From assembly GCF_031583575.1 (NCBI RefSeq), contig NZ_CP134146.1, forward strand, positions 2,914,001 to 2,978,000: 64,000 nt of DNA, given 5' to 3'. This DNA is from Thalassotalea nanhaiensis. Lineage in GTDB: Bacteria; Pseudomonadota; Gammaproteobacteria; Enterobacterales; Alteromonadaceae. Position 1 is the first letter of the stretch, and each line of letters starts with the position of its first letter. Made by a program: the position numbers and the translations under genes. The notes beneath the pieces were generated by a model that saw only the letters and a list, made by a program, of their open reading frames with translations, searched no databases and was not told the DNA's origin. Positions 24,289-35,500 of the stretch are shown in pieces.

Positions 24289-25004
24289 TGACAGACAATC
24301 CATTAAATAAAATACTGCTAATTGAAGATGACCATAAGCTTGGTTTAAAAATTAAACGTTTTTTAGAGCAACACAAATATGAAGTTGAATGGTTAAATGG
24401 CGGTTCATTGCTTGGTGTAGATGCTAAAGTAAACGCCTTCGATGTCATTTTATGTGATATTGACCTGCCTGACATGTCAGGCTTTGATATTTGTAATCAA
24501 TGGCGCGATAAGTTTAATGGCGTATTTATATTTATTACTGCTTTTACTGATTCTGAATGTCAAATTGAAGGTTTAGAAATGGGCGCTGACGATTTTATTG
24601 TAAAACCGTTTGTACCCGATGTGCTGCTAGCAAGAATAAAAGCCGCAACTCGAAAGCTTGGCAAGGTATCTGAAGAGTCTGATGAAGAAACGCCTATTAA
24701 TTTACCAGGGCTTTCTATCATACCAGCACAACTGCAGGTAAAAGTGAGTGACACCTTACTTACGTTAACCCAACAGGAATTTAAAATACTGTATTTATTT
24801 GCTCGTAACTTTAACTATAAAGTCACTCGAGAGGTTATTTCTAAAATAGTAATGAACCGTGAATACGATGGTTTTGATCGTTCAGTAGATGTTTACGTAA
24901 GCAAGCTAAGAAAGAAATTTAACGCCATTACTGGTAACCCATATCAAATTAATACCTTATGGGGTAAAGGGTATGTGTTAAAAAATCTTGAAGCAGATAG
25001 CTAA
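24288..25004 (+). CDS. OmpR-family response regulator
   Basis: A 238-residue regulator. Receiver domain (residues ~8-122) with the acidic pair E13/D14, phosphoacceptor Asp57 in LCDIDLPD, and Lys in DFIVKPF. C-terminal winged-helix domain (~140-235) with LTLTQQEFKILYLF and the recognition region FDRSVDVYVSKLRKKF. It is presumably phosphorylated by the kinase encoded 6 bp downstream and likely controls envelope genes, perhaps its own operon. Sequence gives no direct evidence of the operator. Confidence 0.92.
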   Translation: MTDNPLNKILLIEDDHKLGLKIKRFLEQHKYEVEWLNGGSLLGVDAKVNAFDVILCDIDLPDMSGFDICNQWRDKFNGVFIFITAFTDSECQIEGLEMGADDFIVKPFVPDVLLARIKAATRKLGKVSEESDEETPINLPGLSIIPAQLQVKVSDTLLTLTQQEFKILYLFARNFNYKVTREVISKIVMNREYDGFDRSVDVYVSKLRKKFNAITGNPYQINTLWGKGYVLKNLEADS

Positions 25005-25010
25005 TTATTA

Positions 25011-26204
25011 ATGAATAAACAATTTTTGCGATTAACCACCTATGTGGTTGCATCTCTGGTCATTCTTGCTATCAGCCTAGAAATTATTTGGGAAGAGTTT
25101 GTTCCGCAAGAAACGATCATATCAGCAGATGACTTTTACCAATCAGCAATAGAAGAAAACGGTCAAATTTTTTCTATTCAGCCACTCAGTACTATCATGC
25201 TACCTGAAGACCTAATTCAGCAATTAAAGTCCGGTGAAATCATTCGTCTGGATGATAATGAAGATCATTCTTATTACTATAAACTACACCAGCAGAAAGT
25301 ATTGGTGCTAGGACCAATCATTGACCTTGAAGATGCCAGTAATATTGATGACATTATCAGTTTGGCGTTTTATATTGGCTTTGCCGGTTTGTTGTTGCTT
25401 TGGTTTAGACCAGCGTTTATGGATCTAAGAAAACTATCAGCTCATGTTAAAAGCTTTTCAAAAACAGCTAAATGGCAAACACTTGATTTAAAACCCACGT
25501 CTATCGCATTTCCCGCGGCTCATACCATTAACAAGATGGCTGAGCGCATTGAGCAGCTAATCGATTTACAGAAAAACTTATCCCGTATGGTTGGCCATGA
25601 AATTCGTACACCTCTGGCTCGCACCGGCTTTTCCATCGCCAGCTTAAAGTATGAGCCAACAATGGAAGAGATATTGTCAATTGAAGAAGACTTGCAAGAA
25701 ATAGAAGATTTAACGGAAGAGTTTTTACAAATTACCAAACTAGAGTTTGACTCTAAAGATATTGTGTTAACCAAACAAAATGTTTACGCACCTATTGAAG
25801 AGCTAGTGAATAAATTACAGCGAGCTTCTCGTATTAATATCAGAGTTGACGTTGATAGAAATTTACTTGCTCCGGTTGAAAGCAAAACCTTTAAACGGTT
25901 AATGCAAAACCTAGTCACTAACGCTCTAAAACATGCTAAAGATGAAGTGGTTATTCATTTAACTGAGACACAAGGTATATATACGTTATGGGTAAGTGAT
26001 GACGGTAAAGGCTTTGAAAAAGCCGTAGGTTTAGATAAACCTTACTTTCAAGCTAACCCGAAAAGCGATGGATACGGCCTTGGCTTATCAATTGTAAAGC
26101 TTATTGCCTCTTGGTATGGCGGCAAGATAACATTCGATAAATCAAGCAGTTTGTCTGGTGCAAAAGTAATTTTCATTTGGCCAGTTGATTCCGATAACAA
26201 CTAA
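25011..26204 (+). CDS. Sensor histidine kinase
   Basis: A 397-residue kinase with two membrane segments (residues ~9-24 and ~116-135) bracketing a ~90-residue periplasmic sensor region, a HAMP-like linker, a DHp domain with the phospho-His in MVGHEIRTPLAR (~200), and an HATPase_c domain with N box NLVTNALKHA, G1 box VSDDGKGFE and G2 box YGLGLSIVKLI. It pairs with the preceding response regulator. The periplasmic region may read the DUF3019 or MipA partner; that is inferred from context only. Confidence 0.92.
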   Translation: MNKQFLRLTTYVVASLVILAISLEIIWEEFVPQETIISADDFYQSAIEENGQIFSIQPLSTIMLPEDLIQQLKSGEIIRLDDNEDHSYYYKLHQQKVLVLGPIIDLEDASNIDDIISLAFYIGFAGLLLLWFRPAFMDLRKLSAHVKSFSKTAKWQTLDLKPTSIAFPAAHTINKMAERIEQLIDLQKNLSRMVGHEIRTPLARTGFSIASLKYEPTMEEILSIEEDLQEIEDLTEEFLQITKLEFDSKDIVLTKQNVYAPIEELVNKLQRASRINIRVDVDRNLLAPVESKTFKRLMQNLVTNALKHAKDEVVIHLTETQGIYTLWVSDDGKGFEKAVGLDKPYFQANPKSDGYGLGLSIVKLIASWYGGKITFDKSSSLSGAKVIFIWPVDSDNN

Positions 26205-26239
26205 TTCCAAAGAACAGACGAATAACAGACCCTGAAATA

Positions 26240-26292
26240 AATTCAGGGAATGGTAGGCTCGAAATTCAGGGAATGGTAGGTTCGAAATTCAG
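26240..26292. repeat. 23-bp tandem repeat, two full copies plus a partial
   Basis: The unit AATTCAGGGAATGGTAGG[C/T]TCGA occurs at 26240-26262 and 26263-26285, with AATTCAG starting a third. The copies differ at one base. Confidence 0.85.
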
Positions 26293-26474
26293 TTAATACT
26301 CGCTTTAGGGCTGCAGAAAATGGACTGTCCAGCACCAAATCCTCCCACTTGCTGAACTTGTTTCAGTATCTACCTTACTCAACTTAATAAACTTGTTTCT
26401 AAACCTTGTATTGTTATTTTAGAGTCTGAAATAAAAAGGCTCTTAACTGGATTACGCAACTGCCCTTTGAAAAC

Positions 26475-26502
26475 AAAAAAACCGCCAACAGGCGGTTTTT
26501 TA
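26475..26502 (-). terminator. Terminator of the M16 protease gene
   Basis: AAAAAACCGCC-AACA-GGCGGTTTTTT: 11-bp stem with A and T tracts on both sides, so it can act in both directions. It lies 17 bp after the protease stop. Confidence 0.9.
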
Positions 26503-26518
26503 GTAAATTTATAAGCTG

Positions 26519-29296
26519 TTATTTAGCTGAGTTGGCCGTTTTGGCAAAGTCACCGGCTTTGAATATATTAATATCAAATGCACCAATATATTTATTAAAC
26601 GCCTTGTTGATATCTGCAACAGTTAACTGTTGTACGTTAGCTACTTGCTCATCATAAAACGCTAGGTCTTCTTGCTTTTTACTTGCGCCAAGAATAACAC
26701 CGGCAATTTGTGCATCACTTGCCCACGCACGGTTTCGGCTGCTGACAAAGCCTTTTACAGCTTCATCTAATTCGGTTGCAGTAAACCCTTCACTAACAAC
26801 TCGTGCAACTTCTTCTTTATAAGCCGCAATTACACCGTCCATGTTTTCAGGGGCTGCAATAGCATACGCATAGTACATTCCTTGTTTATCAAGTGTACTT
26901 ACTTGCATACCAGAGCCAACAGAATAACTGTAACCTTCTTTAACACGAATTCGAGCGCCAATACGAGATGAGAAAGAATCACCACCAAAAATAGTATTGG
27001 CAATCCTTAAAGCTAAGTAATCTTCGTGCTTAACATCCATCATCATTGGGTTAATAACATATAATTGCGCATTAGCCTTGTCAGGTGTTTCTGAACTTAC
27101 AACTAAACCACCTTTGTCTTTAAAGCTAACTGACAAATGTTCATAAGCGGTATCATTAACAAAGCTTGATAATTGCGTATGCAATTGCTTAGAAATACTT
27201 TCAGCATCAACATCACCTACAACACTGATGTGACCATTGTTAATGTTGGTATGGCTGTTATATAAGCTTGCAAGCTCGTCTACCGTAACAGCATTAACTT
27301 GAGCAATCTTTTCATCTAAAGCAAGGTATGCTTTGGGATGTCCCTTAGGATAGTTACTTAACGATTCTCTAAAAGTATTACTGGCAATAGCACCTGGGTC
27401 GTTACGTTGTTTTTCAATACTTGCAATAGAGCTGCGCTTCATCACTGCCAATTCACTCTCAGGGAACGTTGGTGCAGCCATCAATTCACCAAAAAGTTGC
27501 ACTGTTGCATCTAAGTTAGCTTTATCTGTGTTGATTGAAATATCAGTTGAACCTGCTGATGTCGAGATAGAAATTGAGCTTTTTAATTGATCAAGCTTGC
27601 TGGCAATCTCTTCTTTTGAATATTTGGCATTACCTTCTTTTAACATGGCGCCAACAAAACCAATAGCCTTGCCTTTACCCGCTAAGTTTTCAGCATTACC
27701 GCTTGGAAAATGCATGTTTATAAAAATTTGCTCACCACGCAGTTTTTTCGGGTAAACATTTACTTTGGTGCCTTCAGCCCAATCAATTTTTACTAATCGG
27801 TTTTTAATATTTTCAACGGTATTATCATAAACCTCACCACTGGCAACAACCTCTTTGCCTTTGTAGTCTTTTAATACATCTTTTAAGTCACGAGCCACTG
27901 GAATTTCAGCTCTTACCGGTTTTTCGGTAGGGATAAAACGAGCAACCGTGCGGTTTGACTGAACTAAGTATTTTTCTGCTGCCGCCTGCACTTGCTCTAC
28001 CGTAGTTTGGGCAATTAAATCGCGAGAATAGAAGATATGGCGGTAATCCCCCATGGCAATGTATTCAGATAACTCCATACCAACACCGGTAACATCACGC
28101 ATTGACTGCTCTGCCTGACGTGCTAATTTTGCTTGTGCTAGTGTCAGCTCTTCTGCAGTAATAGGTTGTGTTTTTAGTTGTTCAACAATGGCAATTAATT
28201 GAGCTTCTAACTCTGCCAGATCTTGCCCCTTATTACCCTGTGCCATTAATAAAAACTGAGAGCTGTCTTTGAGGTTAAACATAAAGTTAGTTGCCATGGT
28301 AGCAACACCTTTTTCAACCAATGATTTTTGTAAGCGACCACGTGTTCTGTCACCCAAAATGTCGGTTAAAATATTCAATGCTGCCGCATCATCATGTACT
28401 GCCGAAGGGGCATGATACGATAAGCCAACAACAGGTAAATCACCAACTCGGCGAATATTTACTGTTCGCTCACCATCTTGAGTTGGTTCAACCGTGTATA
28501 AAGGCTCAATTGGCGTTACTGGCTTGGCAATAGCACCAAATTTTTGCTCAATTAATGCTTTTGTTTTTGCGTTATCAAAACGCCCAGCAATGGTTAGTAC
28601 TGCGTTATCTGGACGATAGTGCTTTTTATAGAATTCACGTAATCGAGAAAAAGGGAAGTTTTCAACATCACTGCGTGCGCCGATCGTAGAATTACCATAG
28701 TTGTGCCATAAAAATGCCATTGATGACATGCGACCAAGTAACATTCTGAATGGGTCATTTTCACCTTTTTCCATCTCGTTACGCACAACTGTCATTTCAC
28801 TTTTCAGTTGTTCTTCAGTAAAAGTAGCGTTGACCATGCGATCAGCTTCCATACCAATAGCCCATTCAAGGCTTTCTTCATTGGCGTCGAACACTTCAAA
28901 GTAGTTGGTTCTGTCTAACCAGGTTGAGGCGTTTTTACCCATACCACGTTTTTTGAATTCTTTATCGATATTTTGATAATTAGTCGAGCCTTTAAATAAC
29001 ATGTGCTCAAGTAAATGGGCCATGCCCGTTTCACCATAATATTCATGTACTGAACCTACACGATACGTGACATTTACTAATGTCTTAGGTTGTGAGGCAT
29101 CAGGGTAAAGTAAAACGGTCATGCCATTTTCTAGACTATATTCTTCAATGCCTTCAACACTACGAACATATGTTAATGAACCACTTTGGTTTGCAACCAC
29201 TTGAGAAGCCACATTATTTTCAGTTGTGGAACACGCAGAAAGACTTAGCGCCATTGCAACTGACATGCCTATAAGTGTCGGTTTTAAAATTTTCAT
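26519..29296 (-). CDS. M16-family zinc metalloprotease lipoprotein (pitrilysin/PqqL-like)
   Basis: A 925-residue protein with a lipoprotein signal (LSLSAC, Cys22). The first M16 domain carries the inverted zinc motif HLLEH (His94, Glu97, His98) and the distal ligand Glu174 in VRNEME. The second half (~510-920) is the paired inactive M16 domain. The length and lipobox match periplasmic insulinase-type proteases that degrade imported or misfolded peptides. It is flanked by a terminator and its own promoter region, so probably monocistronic. All catalytic residues are present. Confidence 0.92.
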   Translation of the reverse strand: MKILKPTLIGMSVAMALSLSACSTTENNVASQVVANQSGSLTYVRSVEGIEEYSLENGMTVLLYPDASQPKTLVNVTYRVGSVHEYYGETGMAHLLEHMLFKGSTNYQNIDKEFKKRGMGKNASTWLDRTNYFEVFDANEESLEWAIGMEADRMVNATFTEEQLKSEMTVVRNEMEKGENDPFRMLLGRMSSMAFLWHNYGNSTIGARSDVENFPFSRLREFYKKHYRPDNAVLTIAGRFDNAKTKALIEQKFGAIAKPVTPIEPLYTVEPTQDGERTVNIRRVGDLPVVGLSYHAPSAVHDDAAALNILTDILGDRTRGRLQKSLVEKGVATMATNFMFNLKDSSQFLLMAQGNKGQDLAELEAQLIAIVEQLKTQPITAEELTLAQAKLARQAEQSMRDVTGVGMELSEYIAMGDYRHIFYSRDLIAQTTVEQVQAAAEKYLVQSNRTVARFIPTEKPVRAEIPVARDLKDVLKDYKGKEVVASGEVYDNTVENIKNRLVKIDWAEGTKVNVYPKKLRGEQIFINMHFPSGNAENLAGKGKAIGFVGAMLKEGNAKYSKEEIASKLDQLKSSISISTSAGSTDISINTDKANLDATVQLFGELMAAPTFPESELAVMKRSSIASIEKQRNDPGAIASNTFRESLSNYPKGHPKAYLALDEKIAQVNAVTVDELASLYNSHTNINNGHISVVGDVDAESISKQLHTQLSSFVNDTAYEHLSVSFKDKGGLVVSSETPDKANAQLYVINPMMMDVKHEDYLALRIANTIFGGDSFSSRIGARIRVKEGYSYSVGSGMQVSTLDKQGMYYAYAIAAPENMDGVIAAYKEEVARVVSEGFTATELDEAVKGFVSSRNRAWASDAQIAGVILGASKKQEDLAFYDEQVANVQQLTVADINKAFNKYIGAFDINIFKAGDFAKTANSAK

Positions 29297-29530
29297 TAGT
29301 TAACCTTTGTAAATGTATAATTGAAGCTGTTTCAGGTACAAAAAGTTAAATACCTGACAGCTTTCTTTAGTAATTTAATTAACGACAATTTTATCGTATT
29401 AACAAAAAAATAAATGTTAAAAGTTATTAATTTAAAGTGTTCAGGAAAGTGGGATTAGTATTGTTTTCATCCCTGAAGTACCCTCCCTTTACCCCATCCT
29501 TGGTGCGGGAGGATAAGCACATCCATGTGC

Positions 29531-29569
29531 AAAAAAAAAATCCCGGAGCGTTCGCTTCCGGGATTTTCA
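29531..29569 (-). terminator. Terminator of the S8 protease gene
   Basis: AAATCCCGGA / TCCGGGATTT form a strong stem around a GCGTTCGCT loop, with an A10 tract on the left (a T tract on the minus strand). It lies 26 bp beyond the protease stop. Confidence 0.88.
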
Positions 29570-29594
29570 ATTTTAACTTGTTGCTGTTTTATTT

Positions 29595-32500
29595 TTATCT
29601 AACTGAGTTAAATCGAGCAAGCCTTAAAATGAACAGCAAAGATAACATTATAAACGCCATACTACCGCCAGAGCTGCTATCGTCACTTTCAGCGACTTTA
29701 AGGCTGTTATCATCTTCTGAATTATTACACGTTGCGGTTGGAGTAAATCCTGCAACCTCTTGCACAGTTACATTAAATGACGTCGTTGCATAGTCACTGG
29801 CATTGTCTACATCAGCAACAGTTATCTCAACAGATGTTTCGCCATTAAAATTACAACTTGCATCAATAGTTAACGTAGCTCCAGGTTCATTACCATCAAT
29901 AGTGGTAATTACCCCTTCACTAGCTGTTGTAATAACATTCACGCTGTTTTGTAGATCATTATAAATAACAGGTAAAGTAACAACATCACCTTGGTTAATA
30001 ACCAGGTCATTCATTGCATTAATAGTAAGATTACCCGCAACAGTTAATGTTTCATTCACCGACTTAGTAATACGATTTAACTTTGTTTTTACCGTTAGAT
30101 CGATCTCTTGACCTGCATAATCCTCATTTACCTTTAACCAAAAGCTAAAGTTGGTTTTTGAATAATCATCACCAATAAAATCGAAACAAATCACTAAATC
30201 ATCGTGTAGTACTTCATCCAGATTATCGTAGGCAACGCTGTTATTTCTAAAGCCACCAGCAGGTCCAAAAGTACCGCGAATTCCTGCCATACCATGAAAT
30301 CCAATACTGCCCTTACCATGCGTCATATTTAAATTATCATAAGCATAAATGATTTCATAACTGCCCATTTCATAGCTATATTCTAGATCGAGAATCGCTT
30401 GAAAATCATAGCTGTCATTTTGGCTAACACCAGTAGAGCCATAGCTATAACGCTGCCCTTCAATCGTATAAGCGTTGTCCCATTCAATTAAAATATTCTT
30501 GTTGGTTTCGCTAAAGAATGCGCCTAATGTAATCCCTTGTGCGTCAAACGCATCAAGAGGATCTGCAGGCTCTACTTTGCCTGTAGTTAATTGCATAGAA
30601 TATGAACCTATCATCAGCGGACCTAAACGAATATCAGGTAATCCATACATAGTTGAGAACGGGTCACCATAAGGGATACCAAATAATGGGTAATCGGTAC
30701 CCGAGTCAATATATCCCATTGGGCTAACGCGCAATTCGTTATATTTATTTGGCGCATCATAAAGGTTAAAATCTGCCTCACTGGCAAAGCCAAATAACTG
30801 CTTAACATCAATTCGCAGTGAGTCTTTCCACGACCCCATTCTGTCAGGTTCATCTGAGCCATAAGGCGGATTTGCTGCTCTTGGGTTTAATCTAGCCATA
30901 TCAACATAGCCACCATTAGGGCTACTACCATCAAAATAGTTACCCATTGGTGGTGTTTTACACATTGCACTGTATTTTGCTGCTAATGGGTGATCTTCAA
31001 ATCCTTCAACACCGGGATCTACGTTGGTGGTCATTTGATAGAATGGATATAAATTATAGCTGTTTGGTTGATAGCCAGAAATAGTAATGCCTTCTTTTGT
31101 ATCGCTATATCCAGTTACAAAGCGTGGATCTCCACCAATACTATAAGGAATATAACTTAACCCATCCGGAACATCGAAATTCAGCTCAAAGCTTCGCTCA
31201 TAACCGGTATGATTTTTCGCATAATTCACATCAACTTTAATGTAGTTACCTGCTTTAACATTGGTATCAGAAACCGTCACACTAAAGGCATCTTCACCAC
31301 GAATTAAACTTACGGGCATAGAACCAAGATTTGCTAGATTATTCTCTGAAGTGCCCAGCTCAACCATACCGTAAACGGCATCCCCTTGGTTAAGTTCAAC
31401 ATCGTAAGCTAAATCTAATGACATTGGCGAGGTACCGTCATAGGTTTGTGGCGCGGTGATATTAAACACATCGGATTCATGATCAGTCACCACGGAAACA
31501 ACATACTGATAGGTGTCTCGTAAATATTCATAAAAGCCTTTTGAGGCTTTATCTTGATTAACGTTCTGTAAATAAATCCAATAGCGCCCCTGAGCTGGGT
31601 TAGTTAACATACAATTGTTATTCATCAGATCTGATGTTGATAAACAAATTCCTTCTTGCTCAAATTCAATCTCGCCATTTGAGTTATTGTCTCGACCGAC
31701 TGCGATAAATAAATCACCGGCCAACCAAAGCTCCTGAGGATTGCCGCTTGCTGTTGATGTAGTCGAAATTCTGTCTAAAACATCAACACCTAGCAACTTG
31801 GTGTTTGCAGGTACATCAACCCAAATTAAGCGCACTGAATCTTCATTGCGTGCATTCTCCCAATCCCAGGTACTTGGCGTGTTATCAAGTGGTAAGTCTA
31901 CTTGACCAATCCAAGTGCCACCATAACCTACATTTGGTAATGAAAATTCTCCAGCACCATCAACAGATAACTCTCCATCGGTATTTGTTGAAAAATAATC
32001 AACAGCACCAGTTTGATAAACCTTAGCAGTTAACTCATCTGTAGATCCCCAAGGTGCAACGTTATTTATCGGAAATTGACCAATATTTTCACTGGCAACA
32101 CCACTGGCAATTAATGGCAGACTTGAAGGAACAAGAGCAACACCAACCGGCAGCTTAGATGAACCAAGTTCAGCATTAACAGGCACCAAATGAACCTCGC
32201 CTGACACCATACCAGTACCGAAACTGTTGGCACTGGTAGCACGTTGCATTTTAGCGGTAAATAAAACCTTAGCTGACTGGCCTTGCTGTAAAGTAAAACT
32301 GCTTGGCGAAGACTCTAATTGCAAGGAAGTTTCTGCTGTTTCAACATCGATATTCCAAGTATTACTACCCGGCGTTGTTGAGGTAAATGTACGAGTCCAA
32401 CGACACGTACCAGCACATTCACCATCAAATAAGTATGGTAAGTTCAGTTGGCGTAAATCACCACCCGTTTTCGGATCTGCGTTTAAAAAGTTAGTATGCT

Positions 32501-35500
32501 GTTCATCCATAACTAGCGCACTTTCAACTGCAGCTTGAACGTTAACTAAACCTGAACCTGCTTCATAAGATTTAGTTTTTTGGCGCTTAAAGTAGCTAAA
32601 GTAAGTTTTTAGAAGTATTTCGTCTTGGTCATCTTTAGCAAAGTCGCCGGTATCAGGATCGATAACAGGTGCTTCATAAACAAATTTTTGATGGAAAATA
32701 TTGGCTTCATCATATTCAGGACAAAGCTCAGCATCATTACTGTTCGCATAATCGGTATTGTCTATGCCATTTTCAATGTCTAAACCAGAACAGTTTATTC
32801 GAACCCAAGAACCACCGGTAACCTCTCCTGCCGTTAACATAACTGCAGACTCTCGCTCTGCGGCGGTCCACTCTGGGCGCGCCTGAGTCATAAGTGCCAT
32901 TACACCTGCCATATGAGGCGAAGCCATAGATGTACCAGTTTCAAACGCGTAATCGGCAGAGTTTGATTTATTCTGAAATGCACCATCGTTGGTATATGGC
33001 GCATAAATATTTACACCTGGAGCCGCAATCGAAGGCCCCATCAGACTTGGATAATGCTTGTTTGGACCTTTAGAAGAGAACCCAGCCAAATCTTTGATTT
33101 GCTTAGGATCAAAACCAACTCGCTGTTTAACCGAGTTAATTGTTAGGTAAACTTGCTCGTTGTCTAAAAAGTTTTGACGTAATGTTTCACGTCCCAAACC
33201 TTTTTTCCATGTTGCATTACCAACATGAATGTATGGAAATGCTTTGTAGTTAACATCACCTGTTAACTCATCTACATGTTTGATGTTAACGGCCAACGAT
33301 ATTCGAGAATTTCTGTCATACTCCGCATTATCGTTATACATCACCATTCCAGCTGCACCGAGTGCACCGGCATTTTCTGCTTTTGCAAGACGCGGGATAT
33401 TATTGGCAACGCTCTCATCACCACGTGCACAAACGATAATGTTGTTGGTAAAGTCAAATGCTTGACTTGGATCTTGTGGCTCTTTCCAGCTGTCAAAATC
33501 AAGACAATGTGGGTCGCCGGCAAATACTTTCATCATTGGTGCTATTGGAGTAACAGTCTGTACCGGTGATGATTGTTTAAAGCTATTTGTTTTAGACGTA
33601 CCAAAAGTAGACAAAGTTGCTAATTCTTCAAGGGTTTTACCATTAGATAAATAACCCTGACCATTGGCTCCATGACATGCCCCGTGGAAGCTGTCATCAA
33701 TATTGTACGGGTCACCTGGCCAGATACTTTGGTCTTTAACATCAATGTTATCAATCACCCCATAAGCACAACATTTACCCGCTGAAGCTCCACTAAAGCC
33801 TCGATGATTTTCTGGGCACTGCTCAGCGGCATAGGTAGGGCAGACGAAACCTTGTTGAATCAAATCAATCGGCATTTGTGGGTATATAACGGCTTCGCCA
33901 CCAGGACATAAGCTTTCCCAACTTACTCCACCATGAGTATGATCTTCTATGCAACCACCTAAACCATCATCTTTCTGACCAATTAAACAATTGCTACTAT
34001 CAATTGGATCTTCACCGGATGAACCCGTTGATTTCAGTTCACAAATAAGCGTATCTGAATTTCTTTGTTGCGCATCAGTACATTCGAGATAACACATATC
34101 GTTGATCATCTCATGATTGTCTTCACAAACTGGTGCAGGGCTACAATCACTATTGATACACTCCCCCATATTTGCGCCTAAAAATGCAGGAGCAGTCACT
34201 TCACCAGAAATACTACGGGCTAAATCCCCGCCTAAATCAACGCGATTAAAATCAATGCCGTCGACACTGTACTGTAATGTAGCTGAATCAATATTTTCTT
34301 GTTTTCGGCCTAGCTCCGTTGCCCCAACTGTCATTGACCAAGGAGTTACGTTAGATACCTGCCTGTAACCGCCGTTGTTTCCTGCCGCAGCGGTCACGTG
34401 TACGCCCTGCTCTTTTAATGATAAAAAGCCCATTAATACGGGATCGCTCCACGGGTCACGCGAGCCACCACCTATTGACCAGTTAAGTACATCAATACCA
34501 TCGAGTATTGCTTGATCAATTGCAGCTACCATAACATCAGACAAACAACCTGCAATAGGGTCGCCACCGCCACCAGGCAAACAAACCTGATAGGAAATAA
34601 TATTGGCATGCGGGGCTACACCGGTTACTGTGCCTAGCTTTTCTTCGCCGCCGACAACACCAGGGCCAGCTCTGAATTGACGATATAAATAATCTACATC
34701 GTATACTACATTTCCGCCGGCAATACCTGAGGTATGAGTACCATGACCAACATAATCAATGCCGTTATCAGGACGAACCATGCCATAGCTATCGCCATCA
34801 TCTTCACCTCGCTCAGTAGCCACTTTGCGTGCCAACTCGCTTCGATACCAAGATGTGATTTGTGGATATGAATACACACCGATCAATTTATTGTTACATA
34901 AACTGCGCCATTCACTTTTAGCACAATCACCTAAGAAGTTACCATCACCCAGTGGATTTTGATGTACATAACCATCATCTCCAACTTCGCTAAATGAACG
35001 ACTTGATGGGTTGATACCGGTATCGGCGATACCGATGACCATACCTTCACCTTTATAACCACCATCCAGTTGCCAAAGTTTATTGGCATTGGTTACTTCG
35101 TGCGAACTTGGAAACTCTGCATGCTCTACCCCTTCTGGTAGATACACCTTTACAGGGGTGATTGCTTGCACATTGCTAAGCTTTGCAAGCTCTGCAGCTT
35201 GCTGTTGATTCATGTTGACAGTAAATGCATTAATTGCGTTTGTGTATTGCTGTTCTATATGCAGATTAATCCCCATTTGTGCAGCCGAGTTTAGCAACTG
35301 CTGATGAGATTGATGTAAATACTGTTGATAGGCTTCGACGCGAGATTGATAAGTAGATGACTTTTGTATCTGTTTACGCTGCTTATTAGTAACAGTACTG
35401 CTTATCGTGTCGTTAGCGTTCAAATTTGATTGCTGCTCTTTGGCATAGGTTTTTAAATGTGTTGCCGCTAAGCCATTTATGCCACCTGTATATAAGGCCA

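Larger units (their letters stand above)
26205..26518. other. Convergent intergenic region with short repeats
   Basis: No gene. It holds a hairpin CCCTGAA-ATAAA-TTCAGGG (26230-26248), a 23-bp tandem repeat, an inverted form CTGAACTTGTTTCAG (26352-26366), and the terminator at 26475. Confidence 0.6.
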
